From NCBI GenBank assembly GCA_032164295.1, contig JAJHTX010000008.1, positions 248,001-312,000 on the forward strand: a stretch of DNA of 64,000 nt, written 5' to 3'. Of this stretch, positions 33,701-46,640 are shown in pieces. The notes beneath the pieces are model-generated. The model searched no databases, was not told the DNA's origin, and saw only the letters and a program-made list of their open reading frames with translations. The DNA comes from Inonotus obliquus. Taxonomy: Eukaryota; Basidiomycota; Agaricomycetes; Hymenochaetales; Hymenochaetaceae. Each line of letters begins with the position of its first letter. Position 1 is the first letter of the stretch. Made by a program: the position numbers and the translations under genes.

Positions 33701-34812
33701 TCCAAAACAAACACAGAGAAGAAAGTCACAGTAGGTTAGGAGATCCCATACCTTTCCTGGTCCAAGGTGATCCCAACAGCAATGTGCGTCTGCGCCAAAG
33801 TGGTCCTTGGCCAGAGTAGCGGCACAAGACAAGGAGAACGAGATACGGGATATACAGTATCTAGGAATCGAAAGAGCCACCTAGTCGGTCGCAAGGTTAG
33901 TCATGTCGGCGGTAGGCCGGTAGCTCTGGGGATTGAACTAGCTGAGCGACGAAGGACCAACGATGGACAACAAAGGGCTATCACACCTGCACTCCCGAAC
34001 AACATACATATCAACATCACTACCACCTCAAAAACGCTCACCCAAATCCAATGAATTCAACAACACTCAACAAAGCCAGACCAAGCTAACTTACGAAAGT
34101 AGCTACCAGAAAAATAAAGGGTATATAACGACATTGCCTGCCAGAGACGTTCATCAAAGGATGTCAAGTCGTGGTAAACAATTAGAGTCAAAGCGAAAGG
34201 CAAAAGGCGAAAGGGTAAAAATCAAGAGCCTTGAGATTGAGTCGTGTAAACTCGTCATCGAGGCATATGCATGACTTTTTAACCTCGAGGCACTAGGCTC
34301 TTTGATGACCACCTAGGGACACCAACGCAGAGCGTCTGAAGAAAAAAAGGAGGATAGAAATTAGATAAAGGTTGGTTGATAAAGCACATGGGGACATATA
34401 TAATCGCAGGGGAGAAGAATGAACTCAAGTCGAGAGCCGACATTCTATATCCTTGATTTGTCTGTCTGAAGACGAATCAAGGATACAGAAAAATGACCCA
34501 ACGAGTTGGAAGGTACTAGTGAAGCGATGACAACTCGACAAAGGACCGCTCATTCGGTATTTTCACATGTGGAAAAGAGGGGGAGAACGGTCGCTTCGCT
34601 TCACATAAATATACATAAAATTGTCAAATGGCAAGTGCAAGAAAACCTCGAGAGGGGCATAAAGGAGTGAAGACACGTAGAGAGTGTAAGGAGCGAGGAG
34701 AACTCGCAGGGGGCGAGTAAGAAGAGATAGAGGGATATTCGTACTCGTACACAACAGGTTGCCCATTTGCCCAAGTAAAGGTATAGGTATGTACCGCTCT
34801 CGACCCACAACT
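30754..34812. other. ~4 kb gene-less stretch
   Basis: No credible ORF, splice chain or known domain on either strand. Short local repeats only: gaatagt near 31,195-31,215, atcgaatat/attgaat near 31,880-31,920, cggtaaa near 33,052-33,068, and (gaat)n plus gcaat runs near 33,660-33,700. The last part is the 3' flank of the gene ending at 34,813. Confidence 0.5.
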
Positions 34813-36720
34813 TTAATGAGCAGAGCCCACATACGCGTCTTCATCAGCATTCTGAGTATCCGAGCTGGAACGCGTCACAGCCATGCTCTTCCTAAACGGG
34901 TTCGTCTCATTTGAAGTACGGTCTACCGCATCACTCCCTGTTCCCATTCCAGAGGGTGAATACAAGGTCCTCATAGTAGGACCGGAAGTCGGAACTGCAG
35001 GGGTCACAACAGGCATAGGGAAGGTAATAGCCGGAGCGGGTGTACCTGGAGGGGAAGTCATACCACTCCCACCAGTTCGGCGACGATCGGCGTATGCACG
35101 GAGCATTTCATCAGGAGACATCGCAGACAAAGGAGTCATCGGCATGGCTTCCATAATAGGTGACTTTACCGCGGCCGCTGGAGGCATAGGCATGGAAGAT
35201 TCGACGCGTACAGGCTGAGAGTGATCAGAAGAACGTTCCAAGAGGAGATCTGCCTGGGAGTCATTGCCAGTTCGCATCATCGTGAGTGCCGGCATGACGG
35301 CATCGAGAGATGGACGCGACTCATTCTGTCCGTCACCATTCATGCGAGCGCGAATCTCATCTGGACTGAGATCGAGGGGTCCGCTTCGCTGTGTCGGGCT
35401 CATCATGATCGCGTTGTTATCATCGCCGTCGGAATTGTTGCTTGTATCCGCATCAGGAACGTACTCCGAAAGACGTGCTGGAACCGGGACAGGTGGGATG
35501 TAGGCCGAGTGGAATGCGCGAGAAGGTATACCAGTACGACGAGACTCAACCGACGGACGACCACGAGATCCAAGTCCATCACCAGTGGATGTCCGAGAGA
35601 AGCGCGTGTCCGCCGCGAAAGAAACACGAGAAACGCGTCCAGCGCTTCCAACAGTGGAGGCAACAGGACCGCGGGGACCCACGCCAGTACGACGAATTTG
35701 TGCCATTTCAGGTTGACCGTTAAATGAAGTCCCGTCAACTGCATAAGTACTGGACGGTCGGGGAACACCAACACCAGCATTGCCGGAACCAGACCAGATA
35801 GAGCTCCTGCTTGGGTCAGCCATGCTCGCACGGATAGCAGCTTCTGCGCCCTTCGTGCTCAAGCTGCGCCAATCATTAGAAATGACCGACATGCGTTTGT
35901 CAACGGCCTCGCTCCACCTCTTGCGTTTCGACGCTTCACGCTTGCGAGTGATCTTCACATAAGCGAAAATCGCGATGGCAACTGCGATGAGTGGCAAGAG
36001 GATAGCGGCGGCAATTTCACCCCTGGAGAGTCCACCGTCCGATTTCAAGTTGCTCACTTTCGTGACGTTTGCATCAGTCGATAAAGAAGTACCGACGTCT
36101 GATTGATCTACTCCTTTGGCGGACGAGTCATACTTTGCGGACCAGATTGGACCAGGGGGAAGTGAGGCGAACACCTGTGGGGTGTTTGTTTCAACAATGG
36201 AGAGCTGTAAGTCGACGGACGACGTGGAATTCCACCACTTTGGCTTCAGCTTAGCCTAAAACGCGCAGATGTCAGCCATGGACTGATGAACAATAATATA
36301 CTCGCATCGCACATTATATCTACCCTTTGTAAAATCGACATTTTGGAACATCTGAATGAGAGACGGAGTGTGGTACGGTGCGAAAAGGTATATGTCTGCC
36401 CCTCTTATGTCCAAGCAGTTAGCATCCCAAGTAAATACGACATCGTCGGCAACGTCGACTTCTTGACCGCTCGAGGGTTCCGTGATGAAGGTACCCGGCT
36501 CGCAAGCTGTACAACAAGCGTAAGGTCACATACGAAAATGTCAGATGTGGGACGTACAAGCGCGTTTTACAGCCCTCTGTTTGTTGCGCTTTGCGGCACC
36601 TGCATGCCCGATACGAAAGTTGAGTTTGCCCATTGTTCGACCAGAGGCCTGATTCGTTGTAGATGTAGAAAACAGTTGGAGAAATGAGCGTAATGACCAA
36701 GCTGGCCCAGCGAAAAAGAG
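34813..36720 (-). CDS. Single-pass membrane protein with KRE9/KNH-like ectodomain
   Basis: An ectodomain exon reads CEPGTFITEPSSGQEVDVAD then VVFTWDANCLDIRGADIYLF, the Ig-like pattern of the KRE9/KNH1 cell-wall family. It splices (AAT|gtgcga...tttag|GCT) to AKLKPKWWNSTSS and a single hydrophobic helix, IAAAILLPLIAVAIAIFAYV, followed by a KITRKREASKRKR stop-transfer stretch. The cytoplasmic tail of ~340 residues is Ser/Pro/Arg-rich and ends at 34,813. The first exon, with a probable signal peptide near 36,600-36,720 (VITLISPTVFYIYN), has no clear ATG, so the 5' end is approximate. The layout resembles fungal plasma-membrane wall-stress sensors; that role is inference. Confidence 0.7.
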
Positions 36721-36929
36721 GGAGCGGAGGAGGTCGTGAGGGAGGACAGGCGAGATGGAGGGCGAGAACAAGCGGGGAAGATGATAACGTCGGCTGGGCT
36801 GGGCGGTCATGCTAAAGTTCATTGGTACGCCAATCATCCCACGCTCCATTTGGTCCGCGCCGATCTTGAACATCATAGCTCTTGCCATATAAGGCATTGG
36901 ATCTCCACAGTTTATTTCTGCGCGTATCT

Positions 36930-38230
36930 TATACTAAGATACGCTAGCTGTGAAATTCACTACGACGACCACCTTGTTGCCGTCAGGAACAATCAAAGCC
37001 GCCCTGTAAATGGCATACCCTCCCCCTCGCCTTGTATGACTGGGATAACGCTCCCCCCCATGCGTTAATTTACCAATATACTCCAGGGTTGGGACTAGTC
37101 GACAGGAAGTGGTGCAGGATACAAATTCCGAGTGGTCGGAGGTGCGACCAGGTCGACAGATCGATAGTACCTGTCGAGTTCCTTATAACAATGGCGCAGA
37201 GCCATAGCCATACGGCCTAGACGTAAAACTCTCTTTTCGACGTAAAGTTCTTGAGAAATCAGCTTATCCAAATTTACTCCGTCGATGTATACAGTGGTCG
37301 ATACTTCAATGCGCGTGCCCATAACGCTGACAATGATGGCAGGGTAATTGGGCCTCATAACATACGGCTTAGACTAAAGAATTTCCAGTCATGAGAGGAA
37401 GCTTTAAAACAGTTATCTGGACGCACCGTCTCTAGAGCAATGATTTTCCTGTAAGGTATAATGCCTTGAACAGAAGCACTTCCTTTTGAGCCATCCTCGT
37501 TCTTTTCTTCGCGGATGAAGTGACGCCTAATTCCCCAAACACCATCTGGCTTGGCCGATCCACTTTCAATGGCCTAACCATACTTCTTCTGGAGGTCCTC
37601 GAGAAAAAACTTCAGAAATGGTACCCTTGCCTCCTCATTCTCGTATACGTTGCAACTGTCAATGAAGAGCAACAGATGATGTGGTTCCAGATGGAACCGA
37701 TGAAGTACGCCTCGGTGCACTTGAGAATGTTGTAATAGGGAACCGGTATCTCTGGAAAGCGTCTCTGGATAGGAGAGGGCGGAAGCTCAGAGATAGAGCT
37801 CCCTTTGAGGTGCAATAGCACCTGACTAAAAGCTGGGATGCACAGGGAGAGTCGCTAAGTTCTGCTCTGCTTGCTTCCGGCTAGACGGGTTCAGAGAGGC
37901 CATAGGCAAGCCAGGGGTGTTTTTGCTGCGAACGAGATTCTCCAATAAAACTGCGCGAGACGAGACATACTTCTGCACACAATTATAATACTCCACAGCC
38001 TCGTTAACAAGCTTCTTCATTACGATATTCAGCTCCTCTGTCCTGTCTTTCACATTCCTTGCCTTCTCCGAGAAATTACAAGCGTCCGTAATTGCTTTGA
38101 CCATTTCTCGAAGCTGAACATCGGTTTTGAACTGACTGGAGACGAGCTGCAGAAGAATGTTGGTTGAAGGCAATGATACAAAGAGGATAGAATATGTACC
38201 TTGTACAATGCCGAGGTTGCTTACCATGAA
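36930..38230 (-). pseudogene. Broken paralogue of the CR-kinase gene
   Basis: Pieces in different frames match the neighbouring intact gene at 38,540-40,525: NVYENEEARVPFLKFFLED, KPDGVWGIRRHFIREEKN, ASVQGIIPYRKIIALE, YPAIIVSVMGTRIEVSTTVY and VLRLGRMAMALRHCYKEL. The sequence ends near 36,930 before any catalytic loop. Upstream (37,826-38,227) a helical stretch (LREMVKAITDACNFSEKARN ... NEAVEYYNCVQKY) resembles the N-terminal helical domains of fungal STAND/NLR-like proteins; that match is weak. An in-frame stop and several frame breaks show decay. Confidence 0.7.
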
Positions 38231-38539
38231 ACATCAGACAGAAAGTGCAGCTGTTGACAGATGTGAGCCTCAAGAATGTCGCGGTGATGAGATGAATACC
38301 TCTGCGACCGCATCAACAGGTGTGACCGATCCATCCAGAGCACCCAATCATACCCACAGTGGACTTCGCTCTTGCTTTGTCGTCGGTACCCAATAGCATT
38401 CTCGTTCGTTCTCTTCAGGATGACACTATTTTTTGGCGATTACTTTTACAACAGCAGTATCTCTCCACAAACAAATCTCATAATTATGTCAGCTAGTAGA
38501 AGGAAAAGAGGATTACCAGCATAGTAATGTCCAAAAGAA
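38231..38539. other. Spacer between CR-kinase gene and its broken paralogue
   Basis: 3' flank of the CR-kinase gene. Nothing recognisable. Confidence 0.4.
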
Positions 38540-40525
38540 CTATGCTTTATTCGCGTCTTCCAGAAGCTTCTCCAGTTTGTCCAACATTGTGATATCGTGT
38601 TTCTTATCCATTATACCATGACGGTGCACACCCTCACAAAGAATCATGGTGTTGAAAGATGCGGGATACCTATCAACGCCATGCGTTCCAGAGAAGTCAA
38701 AGTCGATCAATTTGGCTCCTTCACGCGGGTCAAGTACGACATTTACGGGTCGCAGGTCACCAAACACCAGATCCCTCCCGTGAAGCAAGGCTAGCGCCCT
38801 ACGGATACGGTCAAGGATTTCGAGATAATTATCCTGTTTTGGACAGTCCGATAATGGAGCGCTGGCAACGTAGTCGGTTACAACCATATAATGGTCGCCA
38901 AAAAGACGAGCAAAGTAGCGCAATGCGGGTGCCAGACCATGCTCCTGCAGGAGTTTGTGCGCCTCTTCGTTATATCTTGTGGTAAACTTGACTACGACGT
39001 CCACCTTGATATCCTTTTTGATCAATTCTGCTCGATATATGGCATATGGTCTTTCCCGTTCCGCTTCCGGCGCAGCGTCCACCTCCTGCACTACCGGGAT
39101 GCAATTTCCATTATGTGACAGTTTGCCAATGTACTTGAGATTCGGAATAGATTCACGACTTTCGACAGGGAGCGGTCTGGGATACAGGTGTTCGTTAGTG
39201 GGTGCCGCCTCCATGTCGATCGTTCTATAATGAACTTTCAGTTCGTCGTAACATTGTTTCAGCGCTGTACATATGCGGCCCAGTCGCAAGACAGACTTCG
39301 CTTGAAACGCATCGAGGTACAATTCCTGAGAAAACAGTTTGTCGACGAAGACCCCATCAACGAAAACAGCAGTCCATATCTCGATACAAGTTCCCATAAC
39401 TGCGATGATTATGGCAGGACAATTGGAACGTTTGATGTATTCCTCGTACTGATATTTCGTAAGGAACAAATTGGGCATCATTGATGACTGTCAGGACGTA
39501 CCTCTGGCAAGGCAACAGCCACCCTATAACAAACTGCACCTTGAATGGCAGCGTTTCCCCCAACGCCCTTCTCAAGCTTGTCTTCGCGGAATATCTCATA
39601 CGGCGGCTCCTTGCCCCAAGTCGCATCCACTCTAGCCAAGCCACGTCCTACCCCCAGATTTGTTTGGTACTTGACCTGGTCTGATAGAACTTTCTCAAAA
39701 AATAACTTCATAAAAGCGGCCCTTGCGTCCTCGTTTGCAAACACATCGCACATGCCCGTGATGAAGTCATGGCATTGTCCCAGCATAGCCGGACTTGCAT
39801 CCAAGCCACCATTCCAAGCTGTGTCATCATCGAGACGATCAGCGCGATGTTTGAACTTGGCGAAGGAGTGGTTGAACAGAGCAGTATGTGGACCATAGTT
39901 GCGAGCTGGTCTGTGAATGCGCAAATGGCCATACCGAGCACTGTCACTGAGCGCCTCCACCCCACTAGCAGACTCTGATGGAGGTTTAACGCCTTGGACA
40001 TTAGCTGCCTTTCTGGCAGACACTGCAAGATCAGGCACGTCGTCCAGAGACTCCAAAACTGTAAACATGAGGGTGAGACACCTAGAATACCTGAATTGAT
40101 GAATGAAGACATACTTGAGTCGGTAGCAACAATCACGTCTATCTTTAAGCGGTCTACCGAGCCAGAAGGGAAATAATGCTCTAGGGGCATTGCGCTGCTC
40201 ATCTGGATTCCCGCCTTATTCTTGTTGATATGAAGCCACTTGATGGCCTCTTGATAACAGTTGGCATCACGAGAGGGTGACACGTCCAGCACACCGCACT
40301 ATGGAAGGGCCGTTTCATGTCAGAACAACAGACTTCTGCTGTAGATCAATAACTGACCTTGTAAAGGGCAAAATCTGTAGATTCTACATGACTTTTGAAT
40401 CGGTTGTGTCTTTCAAGCTTGTTCATCAACACTTCGACATCTGCCCCGGCTTCGACAGAAAGGGCTACGGGGGTAGCCATTTTGCTATAAGGCATGTAGA
40501 CGACATAGCGAATTTCTGGTGCCAT
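38540..40525 (-). CDS. Intact CR-type effector with kinase-like C-terminal domain, 605 aa
   Basis: Exons on the - strand: 40358..40525, 40115..40298, 39502..40058 and 38540..39448, all with GT-AG introns and a total of 606 codons. The header (MAPEIRYVVYMPYSKMATPV to DFALYKCGVLDVSPS and VDRLKIDVIVA) follows the ubiquitin-like CR/Crinkler pattern. A middle region (AIIIAVMGTCIEIWTAVFVD ... QELYL) is followed by a kinase-like domain with VVVKFTTRYNEEAHKLL (Lys-bearing strand), DLVFGDLRPVNVVL (catalytic loop) and KLIDFDFSG (metal-binding DFD). A header joined to a kinase is a known CR architecture. No classical signal peptide is seen. It starts only ~60 bp from the edge of the A-B cassette. Role as a secreted or intracellular killing or host effector is inference. 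Confidence 0.8.
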
Positions 40526-41160
40526 TGTAAGTGGAAGATGTGGTTGTTGTGTCCAGTGGCTGCATGGTGGGGAGTGGCAATCCAGCAGGTGGCAAAATCA
40601 TGTGACGCGCATCTATCACTTTAAAATTAGCGGAGTCGACGCGCAAACGCAACGCCTCCCCAAACTTTCAATGTTTCATTCACCCTCCCGTTCGATTGCC
40701 ACTGTGTGCAAAAATCAATGCTGATACTGCTCCTCTCAGCCAAAGGCACAACCCCTGGTCAGATGACCCTTTTAGAGTAGACGGAGGGAGTCATCACCCT
40801 ACCATAGCCGAAATCACGCAGTCCAATTGGTCTTCTAGATCGGTCCATCCGCCAAGTTTTTATGAGATGCTCCTTGATGGCTTCTAAGAGCCGCGGAGCG
40901 TTGAACTGGCACCGGTATTACAATGCGCAAGATACAAGTACAGGGACGTTGCAGGCAAGACAAAGAGATGAAGTAAAATACAAGGTACGAGTATAGCGAT
41001 TGAATGCAGAGCAGAAAATAACACAAACAAAACAGTAGAAAGCGCGGTGCAGATAGGAAAAGAGGCGAGAGAAATACAGACTGAGATCGCGAACCGATCT
41101 GACCCAACTATTCGACGCTAACGACAGACTCATCAAAGCGAATCAGGCGAGCCCCCGCCC

Positions 41161-43489
41161 TCAGAAATCCTCATCATCGCCCATGAAGCTGTACTCCGAC
41201 GCTTCACCACCACTATGGACTACGAAGTGGCGTGCTGGATTTCCACACTTGCATGGTGGCAGACGAAAAGTCCCCGCAGCAGTATGAAGATATTGCAACG
41301 AAGGGTCGGGAGCGGATGGCGAAGGACGAGTGACTGCAGCCTCTTCGGATCGCTCATGCGTATCTTCTGCGATGGCGGCCTCAGAAGTGACGGGAGAGAT
41401 TCGACCAGGTTCAGCCATTGGTGACACCGGCGATTCGTGTTCCTGTTGAGCGATCTGGTCCAGATAGCGAGAGATTGCTGCCCTGTAAAATGACGAAGGA
41501 CCTTCAGGTAGCTCCTCGACTTCCTTTGATGAGCATCGTTGTGGACCGCCGATGCTTTTCGGTACGTTGGCGGGTAGTTGGGGAGGCGATGAAAGGAGTG
41601 AAGCTGGGCCCGCCTCCGCATCGTCGTTCGAACCATCGCCATTACAATCACAGGGCGGAACTTCGCGCTCGACCGTCGCTGGGCGGAGCCCTGTGCCAGA
41701 TGCCGCATGCTTGGGCATGAACCCCTCTGAATTAGGGTATTCGATATCTCCGTCTTCTGACGACGAAGCAGACCCGAAATCAAGTTCATCAACTTCCCAT
41801 GTCGCCGGCACAAGGGTGCTGAAGCTCGCTAGCGGTTCAAGCGGTTGCCGAGGATAAGGATGTGGGATGGGAAGGAAGGAAGATTGGTTTTCGCCTTGGG
41901 AATTGACGTCATTTCCATTGTAGTCGGGTTCAGACGCCTCTACAGGATCATGCACTTCAGGGGAGTACATGCGCAAAGGCATCACGACTTCAAACGGTAC
42001 TGGCCATTCCCAACCTGGGGACTGCGGAGGCTCGTTCTCTTTATCTGACCCGCCCGGCGACAACGAAACTTCCCAATCCAGACACGTCGAGGATATCTCC
42101 TCTGCCTTAACGATAGATGGTCCCGTCTGCGAAGGTGCGTTCGCGATTGGTACCAGGGGCTCGGGAAGCATCAAAGGGCTCATCGGAGGCTCCTTCTTGC
42201 AGTTGGGCTGCCTTAAGGTGGACCGACGACGGAAGAGAGTTGGTGTCACTTCCTCTCGTTTTACCACTACCTCCCATGCTGCTTCCTGAGGCGCGGGTTG
42301 CTCCTCCGTCTCACGTTCTTCTGGCGATGGAGCCCGAGAAGATATGAATGTGGGCTGCTCAGACTCACAGCTCGTTGGTGTGGACGCTCGAGGGTTCTGA
42401 GGAGTTTGGACTTTCGTCGCTCTTTTCCTTGTAGTCCTTCTGGTGGGACGTACGGGAACGGTAGTGCGACGACCTTTCGGCTTCCTAATGGCCTTCTTTT
42501 CGGAGTCCTCTATCGTTGACTTCTCCACTTTCTGCCTCGTTCGCCTCGTCGGTCGACGCGATGGACCAGGATCCATAGGCTTCTGCGAAGCATCAGCAAC
42601 ATCATCACCCTCTTCATCTCTTCGACGTTTCGAGCCCACAGTGGCCTCTTCGGTAGTCGGTACGTCGATAGCCTTCGCCTTTCCTTTGCTACGCCGCACC
42701 CGATCAACCGCTTCAATAACAGCGTCGCGGCTTGCGGCATCTTGGGCCGCAGCTTTCTCTGTCTTCCGTCTAACACGACGGAGAGTGCGTGGTGCCGGAG
42801 CAGGTTCCGGCTCGTTTCCACTAGACTCTTCTTGTTGGTATTCGTCGTCTTCCCGACGACGCTTGGTGCCAGCACTGGCCACTGCAGTGCTCTGGGTTCC
42901 TTTCTCCTGCTGAACGGCCCTTCCGGTTTTGGCCTTAGCGTTCGGGCCTCGCTTTGTGGTGCGTCGCCCCTTGCGAGGCTTCTTGGAAGCCGCACCACCC
43001 GTATTGGACGACGAAGCTGGAAATAGTGTTAATACAATAGGTGCGGTGTTATTAAACTGCAGTACTCACCGGTCTTGTTGGGTGTTGTTTCGAAGTACAG
43101 GCCACATGCCTGGGATGTGGATTGGCTAGTAGTCTGTGGCTGAGGCGCACCTGAGAAGAATGCAACTTTAAGTTTCAAGCTAGAACAGTGGACGTAGTTG
43201 GATACTTACACCCATTGCTGTCGTCGTTGCGCCGTGTCGAGCCCCTTGAGTTGGAGGAGGTGGTTGGGCGAGGCGCAGTGGAAGCAGATTCCTCGCATTC
43301 TGTGGAATTGAAGTGTTTTTGAGCCCTACCGGCTTTTGCGTTTCTGCCACGGGTAGGCTTGCAGTTGTCAGCAGCGCCTTTCACTGCAGTTCCATGGACG
43401 ACGTCAGGAACCTGGGCTTGGTTGGTGTCGGGGCGCGTGATAGTCTGGCCACGCCCAGCTGCGGTACGCGATCTGGTAAGGACTGCCAT
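41161..43489 (-). CDS. Gene B (middle copy), 738 aa
   Basis: Exons 43210..43489, 43070..43150 and 41161..43016, identical in layout to the left copy (280, 81 and ~1,850 nt; both introns phase 1). It starts MAVLTRSRTAAGRGQTITRP. Relative to the arm copies it has a small insertion in PIANAPSQTGPSIVK and many substitutions, yet no stop or frame break. The conserved end CKCGNPARHF...GDDEDF is kept. Function unknown. Confidence 0.7.
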
Positions 43490-44637
43490 TATTGTTACCG
43501 GGATTTCAAGATTAAGAAGCAGAGGGACGGGAGGCTGAAGCACGAACGCTCTGGGGCTGAGGCTGAGGTAGAGATAGTTGTGGTTGGATGCTAGAAAGCT
43601 GGGAGGGATTGAACAGGCCATCCGCGCTTTTGAAGCGTGACTGAATGCGCGGACACGTTATCCTCGTCGGTCAAGAAGCCACGCTCCCAGAAAATGCTTC
43701 TCTTTTTGAATTGGAGAACACGTGCGGAGACATGTCCTGCACTGCCATTCTGTTTGTCTTTATATTTTATATTTGTTTGGTTTTCTTGGAGTCTTTTCGG
43801 TTGGTACGCTATTGATTGTTTTTTCTGGTGTTACTAGGGTAAGTCCTCGGTATTGGTGGCGACGGAGAGAATGTTGGTTTTTAGCATTTTCATGGGATGA
43901 AGGTTGAGGACATAGGGCATGAGGATATTTTGTGGAACGCGCAGGTCTTGTGCAGCTTGCTCACATTAGGATTGATCATATTGTCAAAAGATTTAGATCT
44001 GAAGAGACTACATCCTACGAACCCATCCTTTCCTGCCCTGTTTTCCTTCAGCGCATTATTTTATCGTGTCAGATAATCCTGATCCATCAGGAAAGAACCA
44101 CATATTCTTCTCTTGAATCGACTAAATTTGGATTACTACTTTCATCGATTCCACAGTAATGCTCGTTTCATCGATCTTCCATTCCGAACTTTCTTGAGCC
44201 TTCAAGGGTGATGCTCATGCTCAATCAATGCCCTCCTTTTGGTCTATATAAACTGTGCATACCTCCCGAGAGGGTGACTGTCATAGGTTGAGTATACTTC
44301 CCCTATAATCTCTCTCGTGTTCTTTGGACTAATCGTAACAAACTCTCATCACTCCGGCAGGCTTATGAGGTTCTACGACGATCAGGAGATCGACGAGCAA
44401 ATGAGCAGCTACTGCCGCTCAGATATATTCTAGATTATGGACGTCAACGAGACAAAGGAGAACAAGAAAGGGAAGAAAATCGCGAAATAGGTGAGTACAT
44501 TTCTTGAGCAGGTCGGATATAGAAACGAAACAACATCGCTTTGGATTAGTACAGGTGCGATTAGAGCAAATGAAGAAAGGAAACGACTCCAGCGCTGGCG
44601 ACGAGACATATGTGCCCACCAGTCAGCAAGCGAGCAT
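43490..44637. other. Spacer between genes A and B, middle cassette
   Basis: Homologous to 5,084-6,170. It keeps the TATA motif at 44,245-44,252 on the + strand and a candidate intron (gtgagt at 44,491 to tacag at ~44,555) in the antisense unit. Confidence 0.45.
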
Positions 44638-45795
44638 CTACACCTCTAGCCTTTTTGCTTCCACTGCAACTTGGATAAGCGCGCGCCACCTTTCTTCATT
44701 TATGTCCCTCATGGAGGAGATTGGCCTCGGAACTGTGAACCTGTTCCATGAGCCCATGCCTGGCACTTCCTCACATGGACGTAGGGCAATGCGCTGGTGG
44801 TCCAATCGGCACATCCACGCATATTGCGATAGAGTCATGTGAGGCCAGACCAGCGCAGAATCATCTTCTTCGGTGCGGCGACGAATTCGCCTGGTCTCTT
44901 CTTGGTCAGCGAAATCCTCATCGGTCGCAGATGCATCGCTCCGTTTTCGCTTCGAACTCCCACGGGTTTGCGTGGACCTTTGACGACCCGTGTCTTCTTT
45001 CGTACTTCCTCGTCTTCGTCCACTATCGGCGTTTCTTGTCGCCGCGATATATCTCTGCGTCGGCCGCCTCACTCTCTGTGAGCGACGCACAGAGCCTTCG
45101 GCCGGAGATTCCTCTATGTTATTTTCACCTCGAGCTTCTTCGTCCTTTTCTACCTGTTTCGATTCGATTTTGGCTTCGGCCTCAGTGTTTGTCGCTGAAA
45201 CCACCTCGCTCGGGGTGAGCTCAGTGGACTGTGCCCCGGACACCGTTCGTTCGCAAAGCCTCCTGTAAAGGTCAGGCTCCTTGCTTTCCACACTCTGGAG
45301 GGACACTGTGGACACGAGGCTCATGCTCAGTAAATGGGCCGAAGCAACAGCGAGCCATACTTAAACTTACCCTTGTTCGCAGAATTTCCTTCGTTGCTAT
45401 GAATGGACGTGGATGGTTCGTCCGTTTGTGGTTGGAATGACTGCAGGCCTACTGGACGACAACCACAATTCAGTTCTTTACTTAAACATTGCATTGGATT
45501 CTTGTATACCTTTATTTTCTTTGTTGTTGTCCTGATGACCGGATTCCTCCTGAGAATGGGTGGAGGGAGACCGATCTGTTTGATCGTTCTCTGTAATTTT
45601 GCAGGTTTGAAGAGCACCGCCATTATCTGTGACGGTGCCTTCGGCAGTAACGCAGATGTCGGCGGAGCCTTCAACCGCATCCTTACGGATGACGTCTATC
45701 GAAGGCTCACCATCCACTTCAAAGGTAGCCGTGGTGGCTTGGTTGTTTGGCTGGTCTTTGATCTGAGCCAACGCCTGCCGCCTGGTAAGAACCAT
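44638..45795 (-). CDS. Gene A (middle copy), about 344 aa
   Basis: Exons 45510..45795, about 45371..45451 and 44638..45305, with GT-AG introns in phase 1. The first exon is 6 nt longer than in the arms, so frame is kept. Two base changes at the very end relative to the right arm (GCA to GCG, CTC to CTT) are silent in gene A but one is replacement in the overlapping antisense frame, which supports this strand as the coding one. Function unknown. Confidence 0.7.
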
Positions 45796-46279
45796 GGTCG
45801 TCAGAATAGGCGATCTAGTGTTGTATACAAGACGTTGGATGGAGCGTGGAGTGTCACAGCTGTGGCTTGATTGCGGACGGAAAGTCGTGGTTGAGAGTCA
45901 GAGTTGGTGGATTGACGATCCTGCCTTTTGAACCCCGCGAAATGTTCCAAACTCCGCTTAAACAGTACATAAACATTTCCCATCTTTTTCAACGCACGAA
46001 GAAAAATCCAACTTCGAGGATTAAAATATTCCTCTGCCAGTGCTCCCAACTCATCACTGGCAATCTGACCAGTAAGTAAACAGATGTAGAAAGTGGTGTG
46101 GTTACGTAATGATATTACAGACACAACTCGTAGCATCTTTATTCACCAAGGTGAGTGTAGAAATTGGACTATGAAGCAACCCTGCGCCTTCTGGTATTGT
46201 ATCCAGGCTCTGATGTGACACTGAGATCAAGTCGATCGCTACGTTGAACCGTCGCCGATGAATTTTAGTTTTCTGCTCG
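45796..46279. other. Upstream region of gene A, middle copy
   Basis: Homologous to the stretch upstream of the arm copies of gene A. It passes into F-box sequence at about 46,265. No separate gene is supported. Confidence 0.4.
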
Positions 46280-46640
46280 CTTGAGGAACGGGACACAGTC
46301 GAAGAACATTGGGCCGCCGAGTACATCATCACAACGCTGCTTTCACAGCAGCACCGATGGAAAGACGTCATCATCACTTGGCAATTTCGTCCATCTCCAA
46401 CGTTTCAAGGCTTCAAAGTATTCAACATGCCCATCCTAGGTGAGCCATGCTGGACAATCGCAGAATTCTTCATGACAATTCTCATTGAGTCATCTGGCAT
46501 GTAGTTTCGAAGTGCGTGTACCACTCTAGTGGCCTCCTTTTACCAGACTGCCGTGGACCGACTCCCCGTCGAGATCCTCCGCAGAATCTTTCTCAGGTGT
46601 TTGCCAAGCAGGCTCGAATATGAGTACGGAGTGAGTGATC
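46280..46640 (+). pseudogene. Tandem F-box fragments truncated by the Tc1-like element
   Basis: A central fragment (EHWAAEYIITTLLSQQHRWK, ending SSGM and a stop at ~46,503) is followed by an F-box start (VDRLPVEILRRIFLRCLPSR) that is cut at 46,640 by the transposon end. The order is the same as at 13,702-14,445, which continues past the equivalent position uninterrupted, so that copy shows the pre-insertion state. Confidence 0.75.

Larger units (their letters stand above)
40588..46275 (-). repeat. Third, diverged copy of the A-B cassette
   Basis: Same orientation as the right arm and colinear with about 55,905-61,632. Homology begins at the shared ggcaaaatcatgtgacgcgc motif and ends just after the shared ctcgcttgaggaacgg motif. 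Beyond that point this copy runs on into F-box sequence, while the arms switch to unrelated sequence. Divergence from the arms is visibly greater than between the arms (about 90% by eye, with indels). The cassette carries genes A and B but not FunK1 or the CR nuclease. Confidence 0.9.

Noticed and set aside
37826..38227. A separate intact NLR-type gene
   Set aside because: Only a short helical piece is present with no NACHT or NB-ARC motif; it is better treated as part of the broken CR-kinase paralogue.
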